NCBI GenBank assembly: GCA_032718475.1
Contig: JAUCBJ010007287.1
Coordinates: 43,910 to 107,909, forward strand
Length of the DNA stretch: 64,000 nt
DNA from: Nemertoderma westbladi
Lineage: Eukaryota; Xenacoelomorpha; Nemertodermatida; Nemertodermatidae
Direction: 5' to 3'
In this document: positions 28,661 through 39,556 of the stretch, in pieces
Layout: each line of letters opens with the position of its first letter
Position numbering within the stretch: position 1 is the first letter of the stretch
Notes under the pieces: generated by a model
Told to the model about the DNA's origin: nothing
Database searches by the model: none
Seen by the model: the letters and a program-made list of their open reading frames with translations, nothing else
Position numbers and translations under genes: made by a program

Positions 28661-30223
28661 CCCTATTAGTACCAGACTATAAAATGCTGTACAAATACCG
28701 GGGGGGGGGGGGGGGGGGGTCATATTGACCCTTCCCTCTAAAATCTACAAATATTAACGAAAACGTCTGATTTTTTGTTTGTACGTAGGTATCACTAGTC
28801 TGGATCCGACCGAAAAAAAAATTTTCGAAAAAATGTACTGGGGAGGTAATATTGCAGCACCAAAATTACAAGTAGTGCACAATTTTCACAAAATTTGAAA
28901 GTTACATTTTTCGGCTAATTGTTTTTCAATACAGGTTTTCTGGAGCGCAAAATACATTGGAAAATATTTAAAAATGATAAGATTACCATAAATGGCTGTT
29001 TAGTCCTCTATGCGTAGGAAAAAAATGAAAAAAACAAGTAACCAGTACTTTTCAGTTAGAACACAAAATTTTCAATTCACTTATACGATGCTATAAATGC
29101 ACATTTTCAGGTTTTCTTGGGCGCTGATTCTAATGGAATACATTTCAAATATGCCAGATCATTGCTACTTGTATTTTTCGGCGTAATTTGGCAAATTTTG
29201 GTGCTAGCACTAAATTTCGTACCCATAACCAAAAAGTACAAGTTTGCGATGTCCAGTGCTGTTTTTATTGATTCCATCGGATTCAGGACCCTCAAAAACC
29301 CGTATAACGCAAGAAACAAGATGATACTATCTACTGATCAATTTAGTCATTTTCCAAAATTTGGTGCTGGCACAACAATTTTCACCCACCGGCGAAAAAT
29401 ACAAGTTTGAAAACTCTTATAAAATTTTTACTAATACCACTGAATTCAGAACCCTAACAAACCCGTATAACGCAAGAAACAAGATGACACAATCAATTGA
29501 TATATATGATGGTTTTCAAAATTTGGTGCTAGCACCACATTTTGCACCCACTTCCAAAAATACAAGTTTGAGATGTCTAGTTCGATAATTATATATTCCA
29601 TTGAATTCAGAACAGCCATAAACCTCTAAAATGCAAGAAATAAATTGTCACAAGCAATTTATATATTGAATGGATTTTCAAAATTTCGTGCTAGCACCAA
29701 AATTTGCACACAGCACCGAAAAATACAAGTTTGATACGCTTGGTGCAACTCGTATATATTTCATCGAAACCAGAACCCCAAAAAACCCAATTGCGTAAAA
29801 AACAAGTTTCAAACAATCAATTTACAAAATTGACATATTTCAAAATTTGGTGCTGGCACCAAAATTTGGCACACGCGAAAAGAACAAGTTTGAAATTTCT
29901 AAAACAATTTATATGAATTCCATCGAATTGCTAACACCAAAAAACCGGTGTAAATCAAAAATAGAGATGTTACAATTAATATTTAATGAAATGTAATTTT
30001 CAAAAAACGTCTCAAAAAAAGTGCCAAAAGTAGGGTTAAAAATTGGTGCTATAACTCGAAAACTACCCAATATTTTTGAAAACGGTTTTCACTACTAGGA
30101 AGACAATAGATTTTTAGGAAAAGTCATAAAATTTCAGTTTCCAAACTGCGTTTGTTTTAGAATTATAATAAAAAAACCACGGGAGGGGGGTCATATTGAC
30201 CCCCCCCCCCGGGTTTAATAGGG
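28661..30223. mobile_element. piggyBac-like non-autonomous element, copy 1
   Basis: Ends CCCTATTAGTACC and GGGTTTAATAGGG are flanked on both sides by TTAA (28657-28660, 30224-30227), the piggyBac hallmark. The LINE copy at 36675-36678 shows the unoccupied TTAA at the same site. Subterminal poly-G and tcatattgacc occur near both ends. No transposase. Copy 2, inverted, is at 55393-56970. Confidence 0.88.
29201..29859. repeat. 162-bp repeat with palindromic GTGCTAGCAC core, five units
   Basis: gtgct(a/g)gcac occurs at 29201, 29364, 29526, 29689 and 29850, spacing 161-163 bp, each within aaatttggtgctagcaccaa-like sequence and each followed by aaatacaagttt. It lies wholly inside the piggyBac-like element and recurs in copy 2. 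Confidence 0.9.
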
Positions 30224-31172
30224 TTAAGACCAATTGTGCCAGTGGAGTAGATGGTGTTCCCCTTGAGGTGTTTAAATTACCTGAGTGTTTAAAGCTCATA
30301 TATCCCATCATAGTAGACATGTACCGAACAAAAAGAGTCCCACAAGAAATGAAAACAAATAAGTTGGTGCCAGTTCCCAAGAAGGGCAACCTAACACTCT
30401 ATGGTTCTTTTTGGGGAATCTATCACATTGATCTCGATTGCTGCAAAGCTATACAATAGGATTCAATTAAATCGCATCAGGGATCCCATTGAGAGACTGC
30501 TCCGTGGAAATCAGAATGGGTTCCGTAAAGGACGTGGGACCATGGAGCCCATCTCGGCACTTAGAAAGATAATTGAAGAATTATCAAAAAAGAAAGACAG
30601 GCATCTGGATGTTATCTTTGTTGACTTCTTCAAGGCCTTTGATTCAGTCTCTTACTCACGTATGTTCAGCATACTTTCATTATATGGGATTCCTGATGAA
30701 ATTATTGCAGCAATCAGATCAGTATACGATGACAACATTTGTGTCTACTGTTGACGGTGAAACAGAACCATTTGAAGTGTTATGGGGCATCCTCCAAGGA
30801 GACACACTTGCACCATTCTTGTTCATTATTGTGGTTGACTATGTTCTATGCATGTCCTTAGATCATCATAATGATGATGGGGTGATGATAACTCCACCTA
30901 CTGGCTCCAGAAGTCGAGGAAATCCTGCCAAGTACCTAACTGATCTAGACTTTGCGGATGACTTAGGGGTACTCTCAGAATCATTAGAGGGAGCCCAATG
31001 GCTCCTCAGCTCATTAGAACATACTGCTTCTAGTGTTGGTCTTTTTATTAACTCCAGAAAGACCAAAATTTTGACAGCTAACTTTGAAAGTCCTCAGCAA
31101 GTCTCTAATCGGATGAGCATAAGCTCAAGTGATGGTATGCTTGAGCATGTGTACGACTTTTGTTACCGGGGA
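30224..31172 (+). pseudogene. LINE family-1 reverse transcriptase, broken
   Basis: Carries VPKKGNLTLYGSF, NQNGFRKGRGT, FVDFFKAFDSVS, ILQGDTLAPFLF and the catalytic FADD box in LDFADDLGVLSES, spread over two frames (ORFs at 30401-30754 and 30573-31367). Frameshifts occur near 30415 (gttctttttgggg against gttcttttcgggg in the other copy) and near 30735. The copy is dead. It is the same family as the open frame at 35171-36931, differing by scattered substitutions. Confidence 0.9.
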
Positions 31173-31728
31173 TGTAAGCAGATTCAATTCCGCCTCATTA
31201 CCCTCATAAAATCACAACCAATCTCGTATCACAACCCAATAACGGGGATAACACAAACCCCAAAAGCCACACAGAGGGAGGGTAGAGGTCAAATCACCTC
31301 GGGGGGGGAAACAACCAGCAGGGGCCAACAGCAGGGGGAAACACTCCAAGAGAGGGGAGAGGCGTGAAGTAGATTATTAGCCAATATGGGCGAGGGAAGC
31401 ATCCACTGAACAAAGGCCACAGTAGTGTAGTAATTATACATCCTGCTACTGGTCTGTAAATCAGTTATTCAGTTATTGGTTTTTAGTGCAAACTGGTGAC
31501 AATCTTCACTGTCACCAATATATCCACATACCGGTACCCTAAATCAGTTATTCAGTTATTGTTATTGGTACCTTTCACTGTGCTATTATTCAATTATATG
31601 CAAAATCTATATTCAGTATTAAGACTCAAAGTATCAGAGAGATAACAACAAACTCCTCTTATTTTATTTCACTACAACGGTGATGCGTAGTCTATTTTAA
31701 CCGGTCGGGATCCCTTGATCCTGTCACA
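31173..31728 (+). repeat. Solo LTR inserted in the LINE
   Basis: 556 bp, TGTAAGCAGATTC to GATCCTGTCACA. Flanked by GGGGA (31168-31172) and TGGGA (31729-31733), a 5-bp duplication with one change; the intact LINE has TGGGA once. Related to the LTRs at 24583-25144 and 60574-61209 (shared aacgggga, tagaggtcaa, ttagccaat blocks). Confidence 0.85.
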
Positions 31729-32025
31729 TGGGATCATGGATCCGGAATTCAGGTGAGGAACTTCGAATACGTAAAGGAAAGGCATGGGCAGCCTTGAATA
31801 GGCTTTCCAGGATTTGGAAGTCACCGATAATTAATCGGAAACTTAAGGTCCGATTATTTAGAGCAGCAGCAGTTCCAGTACTCCTCTACGGGAGTCCATG
31901 CTGGGCTCTAACTGCTCAAAAAACCAAATCTTTGGATGGCACATTCACAAGAATGCTGCGACGGGTTTGTTGTGTCAAGTACAATGGAACCAACCAAATA
32001 CTATATAACATTGGAGGTTTCTCAT

Positions 32026-32749
32026 GTTCATCGGTATCTTCCATATTAAATCGGGATGTCGGTTGATTGTTGTCGCTGGATTTACTGGATTCACCGCAAA
32101 ATTTTGAAAATTTTGTTCCAAAATCGGGTCCTCCCACCGCGAATTCCTCGGCTTCCACAATCTGACCTGGTTTAGGAGAATGGATGTAATTAGTCGATAT
32201 GTTTTCTGAATGAATGTGGTTAGTCGATATGTTATTACTCGACATTCTTTCATTTAAAGTCTTTGTCGATGGGCCAGTGCAGAACCAACCGATCCTGGTT
32301 CTGTCAGCGTATGTGGTTATAGGCAGAGGCGAACTAGGGAGTTTTTGTAAAATTTCCAGGGCCTCTGGCGCGTTCTGGCCAATTAATAATTGAACTCCGG
32401 GTCGATCGAGTTCATACCGAGGGATGTTATTACGTTTCACAAAGTCATTATTGTCCCAGTTATACACAGGTGCTTGACTATCTGTAAAGTTCTTAATCGC
32501 AACCACTTTGAAGTTACATATTTCATTTATATCACCGGGGTCAGATAAAGAAATTTTGTAATAACGAGTTTGTATAACTGATTGCCAGCTTTGCATTACA
32601 CCAGGTAGATTTAATTTCATTGGATGTCCATCTGCCTTGCTAAATAACTCCTCTGCAAGGTCTTGATCAATGAAGGATCCAGAACTTCCTGTATCCATCA
32701 GGGCGTTTACGATGACACTAGGGTTGTTGTGGTGTAGTCGAACTTGCAA
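32026..32749 (-). CDS. BEL-3 DUF1758 aspartic protease
   Basis: Residues from VNALMDTGSSGSFIDQDLAE carry an intact D-T-G active site, followed by KVVAIKNFTDSQAPVYNWD, GVQLLIGQNAPEALEIL and ADRTRIGWFCTGP, all as in the BEL-1 protease. After that comes a Ser/Asn-rich tail with a twice-repeated NISTN(H/Y)IHS block. BEL sequence ends at about 32026; beyond it, the frame runs into the reversed LINE fragment. The neighbouring zinc-knuckle frame at 32796 lies upstream in element sense. In the family the enzyme matures Gag-Pol. Confidence 0.85.
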
Positions 32750-32795
32750 AACGGTGAATTCTATAACACCAAGCGATTTTGGGTCAGATGTCTTT

Positions 32796-33440
32796 TTAAT
32801 GATATATATGGCGGTCTATGGGTTGTTCTGGGGGTAATGGTAGCTCATACGTGATGGCTGTACAGACCACTACATTATTGCAAATTTCCTCGTCCATAGA
32901 GAACTCGTCTGTATAGAATTCCTGTTCAGTACTTCCCCTCATATCATAAGGGGAATAATAGGTAAATTGAACCTTTATTTCCAGGTGGGGGTCTATATCC
33001 TTTTGATGCAATAGGTAGTGATGTTTTCCATTACACTTGACACATTTGTAGGTATCCCGTAAATAACATTTGCTTCTATTATGTCCGGCGCATAAGCACA
33101 ACAAACAACCACTTAAAGAGGTTACAGTATCTCTTTGTTTCTCCAAAGACATTCCAATAAAGTCTGGACACTGCGGGAGCCTATATAACTCTTTACTACA
33201 TAATAAACAGCCAGCGTTATAAGTTGCTGTTTTAATTATTGGTTTTAGTTGGTTCGGGCCTTTACGCTGTTGGTCGTTGCATTTCTGGCTATCCGAAATA
33301 TGATATGAGTTTTCACTATCTTCGGATTCCTCCTCGCAGGTTGATAGATCAGTTTGATAAACTTGCTCCCGACGCCTAGTTGGGGTTGTTTTGTCGGATT
33401 TTGGATCTAGGTAACGTGTCGAGGCGTTTATGGGAGGCTA
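32796..33440 (-). CDS. BEL-3 zinc-knuckle region of Gag
   Basis: Open from about 33440, with its first Met at 33152. Cysteine clusters CLLCSKELYRLPQC, CLLCLCAGHNRSKC and CVKCNGKHHYLLH correspond to those of BEL-1. The acidic segment EFYTDEFSMDEE also has a BEL-1 counterpart (GFYTDEFSDEN). The frame stops at 32796, 47 bp before the protease Met, so a small frameshift lies between. The DUF1759 part of this Gag is missing: the region right of 33440 is LTR-like. Confidence 0.8.
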
Positions 33441-33472
33441 ACCTGAAGATGCCTAGTAAGCCGTTATGTAGT

Positions 33473-33735
33473 TCTTATGAGTGTTATCAATGCCTCGGGA
33501 TACATGCCGCATAGCAGGACACTCACGAAAGTGTGGGGGTATATATATATTATCTAATATATATACATATCTTAACGGGATCTAGAATTAGCCACTGTAA
33601 GTATAAGGCCTCAGCACTTACAAACTGCTTCAAAGGGGTACGATAGTTACGTGTAAACCGTTCTGTTATATTGTGTTGTTGGCTAGTAAATGTACGCATG
33701 ACTTACAAATATCACAGGTAGGACACTACTTTGCC
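33473..33735. repeat. LTR-like block shared with 54783-55120
   Basis: Shared landmarks are gagtgttatcaatgcctcgg, then a TA-rich centre, then actgcttcaaaggg, acgtgtaaaccgtt and gtaggac(a/g)c. Copies lie next to BEL-3 and BEL-4 respectively, so it is probably part of a BEL LTR or leader. Boundaries are approximate. Confidence 0.65.
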
Positions 33736-35121
33736 TAGTGCGTGATAAGCGCACGATTTACTCGAATCACTTGCATCGCTTGTAAATAATAGTTACTAGT
33801 TGGGAATAATATAACGATACTATGGACTCCCACATTCGCATTAAATGAACCGAATCTTATTACTGACAAGGCGCACTTACACTCACCGTGTGGAAATCGA
33901 GTTGATTTGATCTCTGGTCCAATATATTAATCAACAAGTAATGCAATAATAGTAAATTGTAAATGATTAGTTATAAATTGCAAGAGACTAGTTGTTAATA
34001 CAAGTGATTAGGTAAAATATCGTAGGCCACTATAACTAACGTGACTTACTAGGCTATAAAATCAATGTAAATTACCTGAAATGTTATCAAGGTTAAGAAG
34101 CCCTGCCCTATAGAGGCTAACAACAGTTATATATGAATACACAATGTTCGGTAAAAATAGAACAGCCAATAAGACGCAAGAATACTGGCTTCGGTAGTTA
34201 CCAATGAGAGTCCAGTAATACCACAACTATTGTTAGGCAACAATATAAACAATTTTATGTTTTATTCAATACATACGAAGCACAAATATTACATGAACTG
34301 AAACCGAATAATAACCTGATGAATATATAAGATTTCTGTATACAGTTAGCATTGGCAGCAAAATAACGCTCGCGTCGCTGGGTAATCATCAGCAATGAGG
34401 ATTCATAATTGAGGTATTCCAGGAATTCCTTCATGCCTAAAGCTGGTTTACTGCGAAGTTTAGCGTTTAGCACATTGCGGTTCTTAAGTTGTAGTCAATG
34501 GTTATACAGAGATAAGTACGAGTCATGTGACACGATATTGCTTGCAGAGATGACAAATAATTCCTCTCAGAAATAAATTTGTTTTGGAATATTACGCTGT
34601 CAGAGGTCCAAAGTTGTAAATATTGGATCTGAGGGTAAATATGTGAGCTTAAATGTTAAATTGCTCAATGATATGTATGTATATTGGTTAAAGGTTCCTT
34701 GATATTTATTATGGAATAATAATCTTGGAATTAAAACCGCACAAATTACAAAAAAACAAATATAAAACGTTACTTATACCTACAAATACCTACGTTACAA
34801 CGGAAGGGTGTAAAATTAGAGTTTACTTTAATGTAGTACACGTGAAAAAAAACAAAAAATGGTAGAACAGTAAGACTGTGGGAATTTACCAGGGAATTTG
34901 CGATAATGTCAAATGGAAATGTCAAAACCGGTTGGGAGACAAACGTTAATAGCACAAGTAAAACAATAGATACGGTTAGTAGAATGCATCCCCGTGATTG
35001 TCGAAATATATTACCTTGGTCTCTTAGTTTATTTTGCCGAGTATAGAATATAACGATCTGTTGACGGGCTAAGGCCGCAGAAAGTGATTCCGATCGACTG
35101 AGAAATTCGAACCAATAAGTC
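33736..35121. other. AT-rich stretch without recognised genes
   Basis: May contain the remainder of the BEL-3 LTR. The minus ORFs at 34255-34473 and 34770-35168 show nothing recognisable. The end at 35121 meets the LINE target duplication. Confidence 0.4.
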
Positions 35122-35134
35122 TGTGCGTATGGTA

Positions 35135-36940
35135 CTACTAGGATCGGCATGCTGCATTGCAGCTGCATTTTTAAGAATGCTGTGCCGGCTTGTCAACAAA
35201 TTTGCACCGCCACAACTCCCTATCACCCATGACATTTGCTAGATCATCCGCATCTTTAAGGCCAGTGTCCTTTAAGATGCGTCTCAAGAAAGTCATGGGC
35301 TGTCCACCATGCTTATTCACTCCATGAGGCTGCCAAAGTACAAGATTATGCACTGGCTGGTCCTCACGGCGAAAGCAATGTCCTGCAAAGCGGAGGCGAT
35401 TTTGTTCTAGTGTCAAGCTTGGGGGAACCAATGAGACACCTCCAATGTTATATAGTGTCTGGTTGGAGATGTGTGCATTGTACTTGACACAATGAACCCG
35501 GCGTAGCATTCTTGTGAATGTGCCATCCAGAGATTTGGTGTCCTCAGCAGTTAGAGCCCAGCATGGACTCCCATAGAGGAGTACTGGAACTACTGCTGCT
35601 CTAAATAATCGGACCTTAAGTTTCCGATTAATTCTCGGTGACTTCCAAATCCTGGAAAGCCTATTCAAGGCTGCCCATGCCTTTCCCTTACGTATTCGAA
35701 GGTCCTCACCTGACTTCCGGATCCATGATCCCAGGTAACAGAAGTCGTCCACATGCTCAAGCATACCATCCTTTGAGCTTATGCTCATCCGATCAGAGAC
35801 TTGCTGAGGACTTTCAAAGTTAACTGTCAGAATTTTGGTCTTTCTGGAGTTAATAAAAAGACCAACACTAGAAGCAGCATGTTCTAATGAGCTGAGGAGC
35901 CGTTGGGCTCCCTCTAATGATTCTGAGAGTACTCCTAAGTCATCAGCAAAGTCTAGATCAGTTAGGTACTTGGCAGGATTTCCTCGACTTCTGGAGCCAG
36001 TAGGTGGAGTTATCATCACCCCATCATCATTATGATGATCTAAGGACATGCGTAGAACATAGTCAACCAAAATAATGAACAAGAATGGTGCAAGTGTGTC
36101 TCCTTGGAGGACGCCCCATAACACTTCAAATGGTTCTGTGTCACCGTCAACAGTAGACACTAATGTTGTCGAACCATCGTATACTGATCTGATTGCTGCA
36201 ATAATTTCATCAGGAATCCCATATAATGAAAGTATGCTGAACATACGTGAGCGAGAGACTGAATCAAAGGCCTTGAAGAAGTCAACAAAGATAACAGCCA
36301 GATGCCTGTCTTTCTTTTTTGATAATTCTTCAATTATCCTTCTAAGTGCCAAAATGGGCTCCATGGTCCCACGACCTTTACGGAACCCATTCTGATTTCC
36401 ACGGAGCAGTCTCTCAATGGGATCCCTGATGCGATTTAATAGAATCCTATTGTATAGCTTTGCAGCAATCGAGATCAATGAGATTCCCCGAAAAGAACCA
36501 TAGAGTGTTAGGTTGCCCTTCTTGGGAACTGGCACCAACTTATTTGTTTTCATTTCTTGTGGGACTCTTGTTGTACGGTACATGTCTACTATGATGGGAT
36601 AGATGAGCTTTAAACACTCAGGTATTTTAAAGACCTCAGGGGGAACACCATCTACTCCACTGGCACGATTGGTCTTAATGCTCTTTGCAGCAGCCTTCAC
36701 TTCTGCAAAGGAGATATCGCCAATGGGAATATCTGGGAGTACAGACTCAGACACCTTTACTTCTATAAAGTTATCAGGCAATACCCTGTCATTATTGAGG
36801 AGCTTTTCAAAGTGGGCTTTCCAACCATTGAGGCGATCGGCTGGTGATTCAGCCTTAACCTTGGTGGTTGGTTGGCTTTTCCGCCCAGTAAGCAGATTGA
36901 TCGATTTCCATGCCTGGGACTGATGAAGCACATATTAAAA
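35135..36940 (-). mobile_element. LINE family-1, 5'-truncated copy with target duplication
   Basis: Flanked by the 13-bp direct repeat TGTGCGTATGGTA at 35122-35134 and 36941-36953. The 3' end in sense orientation is gatcctagtag without a poly-A tail. The endonuclease domain is missing, a normal 5' truncation. Confidence 0.92.
35171..36931 (-). CDS. LINE family-1 reverse transcriptase (open, 5'-truncated)
   Basis: A 586-residue frame with the standard non-LTR reverse transcriptase order: NRASGVDGVP (about 88-98), VPKKGNLTLYGSFRGISL (134-152), NQNGFRKGRGT, FVDFFKAFDSVS (215-226, first catalytic Asp), GVLQGDTLAPFLF (273-285) and LDFADDLG (FADD 328-331). After the thumb, LRFAGHCFRREDQPV and WQPHG mark the C-terminal domain also seen in the second LINE family. 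The frame has no internal stop and a clean terminus, so this insertion is comparatively young. Without the N-terminal endonuclease it cannot move on its own. It belongs to the APE-type LINEs; I do not commit to a clade. Confidence 0.92.
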   Translation of the reverse strand: MLHQSQAWKSINLLTGRKSQPTTKVKAESPADRLNGWKAHFEKLLNNDRVLPDNFIEVKVSESVLPDIPIGDISFAEVKAAAKSIKTNRASGVDGVPPEVFKIPECLKLIYPIIVDMYRTTRVPQEMKTNKLVPVPKKGNLTLYGSFRGISLISIAAKLYNRILLNRIRDPIERLLRGNQNGFRKGRGTMEPILALRRIIEELSKKKDRHLAVIFVDFFKAFDSVSRSRMFSILSLYGIPDEIIAAIRSVYDGSTTLVSTVDGDTEPFEVLWGVLQGDTLAPFLFIILVDYVLRMSLDHHNDDGVMITPPTGSRSRGNPAKYLTDLDFADDLGVLSESLEGAQRLLSSLEHAASSVGLFINSRKTKILTVNFESPQQVSDRMSISSKDGMLEHVDDFCYLGSWIRKSGEDLRIRKGKAWAALNRLSRIWKSPRINRKLKVRLFRAAVVPVLLYGSPCWALTAEDTKSLDGTFTRMLRRVHCVKYNAHISNQTLYNIGGVSLVPPSLTLEQNRLRFAGHCFRREDQPVHNLVLWQPHGVNKHGGQPMTFLRRILKDTGLKDADDLANVMGDRELWRCKFVDKPAQHS

Positions 36941-37465
36941 TGTGCGTATGGTAAGTCGATAAATAACAGTTCAATACTTGATTGAGGAAACAAAAGTGGC
37001 AAATAGATTCATCCCAAGACTATGTTTTGAATATTTTTGATGGACCAGTCGGACTTCTGCGCTTTAATTCCATAAAACCAAGCATGAAAAGTAATTCGTT
37101 GGGAAATAAAGAGGTATTTCCTCCCACAAGGAAATAAACAACTTTACGTGTTCCAAGAATGGAAATATGAATAAAATATGGGATAAAATGAGGCGTACAA
37201 AACAATTAAGCATTTACTTAATATCTACTATGAAGCCAAGCAAATCAGATACTGGTAATTCACAGTAGGCAGTCTTGCAGTAAGATGTCTTACGGTAAAT
37301 ATGAGACACCATCTATTATCTAACCCATCCAATCTAGAATTATTGCAGCAGGAATTTACCTATTGTACCCAACTTACAGTAGAAAACGAACGTCTACGTC
37401 TAGCACGATCCAACAACACATAGGACGCTGTGAGGTAATGTTTAAAACTCAAAGATATGTGTACA

Positions 37466-37910
37466 TAGATCAGCAGGACGAACTATATAGTCGTCAGGAG
37501 GACATTTATATTAAATTATTTGAGATATTATGTTTCGTCTTATTTGAGTTGAATTAATTTGGTCAATTTATTATGTAAATAAATAATTATGTACGTTCTA
37601 AGAATATTTGCCTTAATTGTTTATATTGGAATTATACTGGAATTGGACGAGGATTACTTGGTTTGAGCACAAGGCGACTTTGTGAAACGCCAGTCATACC
37701 CTTTCCTAGCGTTTCAGACCCGCAGGCGACTCGATGCAGGTGTCCTAGCCCACGTAGACCCAAATCACCGATGAGTCGTTTCAGGGGGTGTGGTCGAGCT
37801 CGATTGACGAAGCAGTACTGAGTGAACAGATGAGATGGATGTCTTACGAGCCTGCCATTAGCATTAAACACTCAGATGAAGGACTAGATCAGCAGGACGA
37901 ACTATATAGT
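37466..37910. repeat. 26-bp direct repeat flanking a 393-bp segment
   Basis: tagatcagcaggacgaacta followed by tatagt occurs identically at 37466-37491 and 37885-37910. It could be a long target duplication around an unclassified insert, or a chance remnant of duplication. Confidence 0.85.
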
Positions 37911-38028
37911 ATATAGTATATAGGACGAACAACAAGATTGCGACTGCTTATTGGTTGTTGGCCGGCAACGAGCCCTGTTGTTCCGGGAATTACTAGGTTC
38001 CCCCTGGCCAGTGTCCTAGGTGAATATG

Positions 38029-38072
38029 CCCCCCCCCCCCCCGCGTGGAATGCCCACCCCCCCCCCCCCCCC
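38029..38072. repeat. Two poly-C tracts (14 and 16 nt)
   Basis: 38029-38042 and 38057-38072, separated by gcgtggaatgccca. Confidence 0.95.
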
Positions 38073-38168
38073 TCCTCATAGACTTACAAGTGTAGTAATG
38101 CTGCAGTATTGCAGTAGGCCTAGCCAGCACTTTAATTGGATTTATTTGTTGTTTTTTTTTGGTTAGGG

Positions 38169-38489
38169 TTAGTTACAGATGAGATCCTTCCAGGCTTCCC
38201 GATTCTCCATAGTTGTCGCAATTTCGTTTCTCCCAAGTTCAGTATCCCTTTCAAGTTGATCTATATATGTTATGGCCGGGTGTCCACAACAACGCTTTCC
38301 GTGAGTTGGTTGCCAGAAACGTAGATCTGGTATGACCTCGTCTTTACTTCGCCAGCAGTGCCCACTGAATCTTAATCTGCGTTCACGGAGGGTAGTTGAT
38401 ACAGGTGGTATTGCACCATAAAGCTCGGCATTTGTCATGTGTTTTCTCCCGCTGATGTTTAGGGCTGCCCTTAGTAGTCTTTGTAGCAA
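38169..38489 (-). CDS. LINE family-2 copy A C-terminal domain
   Basis: TLRERRLRFSGHCWRSKDEV, WQPTHGKRCCGHP and YIDQLERDTEL correspond to the C-terminal domain that follows the thumb in LINE family 1, showing that the two families are cousins. The frame overlaps the RT frame by 19 nt, indicating a frameshift. Stop at 38169 near the element end. Confidence 0.75.
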   Translation of the reverse strand: MLQRLLRAALNISGRKHMTNAELYGAIPPVSTTLRERRLRFSGHCWRSKDEVIPDLRFWQPTHGKRCCGHPAITYIDQLERDTELGRNEIATTMENREAWKDLICN

Positions 38490-39373
38490 CCATCAATTCG
38501 TTGTTCAAGTGATTTAGTCAGTGTCCAGGTCTCACCCCCATATAAAAATAAACTTTCCACTGTGGCTCGAAAGAACTTAGTCTTCAGGTGCCTGGGGAGA
38601 TCTGATTTCCAGACGGTATCCATTTTTGATAGAGCTACCCAAGACTTTGCTTTCCTAACTTCTATGTCCTTTTTGCTACTCTCTATCCATGAACCTTGGT
38701 ACTGGAAGTCGTCAACCTTCCTTAGTTGATTATTATCAATGATTGTCAAGTTTCCATCAACATTAAAAGTCATGAATTCGGTCTTGGTAGCATTTATATG
38801 CAATCCAACCTCCTTAGCAGCCCTCTCCACGTTATTTAGTAGGAGCTGTGCATCTGCTAGCGTATTAGAGAGCAGGGCGATGTCATCCGCGAAGTCGGTG
38901 TCTGTGACTGTAGTTGCTGGATATCTACAACTTCTGCGTTCTTGAAGTGTGAATCCCAGATCTTCACCCTTTGTGGCTGGCCTCATTGCGTAATCCAGTA
39001 CAATTACAAATAGTAATGGTGCTAATGTTTCACCTTGCAGTACGCCAGCCAGGATTGAGAAAAACTCAGTTTCACCATCTGGTGAGAGTACCTGTGCTTC
39101 TGTGTCACAATATAACAATCCAATGCCAGCAACGATTACTTCTGGTATTCCATAAGCTCTTAGGATTTCAAGCATTTTTCCTCTATGGATGGAGTCAAAT
39201 GCCTTCTTGAAGTCCACAAAAGTTATGACTGCGGGGAGATTCTTTGACTTGATTCCTTCAATCAGTCTCTGCAGTGCAAGTATCTGAGCTATTGTTGATC
39301 TACTTGGTCGAAATCCGCTTTGGCTCTTACGCAGTAGTTTCTCTATATGAGGCCTAATCCTATATAGAATCAT
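38471..39373 (-). CDS. LINE family-2 copy A reverse transcriptase
   Basis: 300 residues with SQSGFRPSRST, FVDFKKAFDSIH (53-63, first catalytic Asp), LAGVLQGETLAPLLF (109-122) and TDFADDIALL (FADD 161-164), followed by thumb and GSWIESSKKDIEVRKAKSW. Copy B reads GVLQGDTLAP here, so the E for D change in copy A is private. The upstream fingers (NKASGLDEIPAEV) are in the 39557-39823 frame; a stop or shift near 39380-39555 separates them. Inactive as it stands. Confidence 0.88.
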   Translation of the reverse strand: MILYRIRPHIEKLLRKSQSGFRPSRSTIAQILALQRLIEGIKSKNLPAVITFVDFKKAFDSIHRGKMLEILRAYGIPEVIVAGIGLLYCDTEAQVLSPDGETEFFSILAGVLQGETLAPLLFVIVLDYAMRPATKGEDLGFTLQERRSCRYPATTVTDTDFADDIALLSNTLADAQLLLNNVERAAKEVGLHINATKTEFMTFNVDGNLTIIDNNQLRKVDDFQYQGSWIESSKKDIEVRKAKSWVALSKMDTVWKSDLPRHLKTKFFRATVESLFLYGGETWTLTKSLEQRIDGCYKDY

Positions 39374-39556
39374 TTTATTTTATATTTTGGCAGCTACCAC
39401 AAGCAGACAGATCCCATGATAGTTTGTTGGTATACCGAGGTCTCCTTTCTTGGGGAGAGGCTTTAGTTGACATTTAGTCCAAATTGGTAGAGGCATTTCC
39501 CCTTTTAACATCCGGTTGCAAACATTCAATAATGGTCTGTTTAGCACTCTTGTTTT

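Larger units (their letters stand above)
28610..32025 (+). mobile_element. LINE family-1 fragment with two later insertions
   Basis: Three pieces (28610-28660, 30224-31172, 31729-32025) align in order to the LINE at 35135-36940. The gaps are a piggyBac-like element (28661-30223) and a solo LTR (31173-31728). Both ends of the LINE are missing: it starts in the ISFAEVKAAAKSIK region and stops inside the C-terminal domain, where BEL-3 sequence begins. Confidence 0.9.
36954..38145. other. Non-coding stretch with direct repeats and poly-C tracts
   Basis: No convincing gene. A minus ORF at 37632-37871 lies in a GC-richer patch (37640-37850) that I cannot assign. Confidence 0.4.

Noticed and set aside
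29107-29916. Small ORFs with repeated KYKFxN and FRTLxNPYNARNK
   Set aside because: They occur in both orientations and follow the 162-bp repeat of the piggyBac-like element; no transposase motif.
35835-36923. Several plus-strand ORFs over the 35-37 kb LINE
   Set aside because: Antisense shadows of the 586-aa reverse transcriptase frame.
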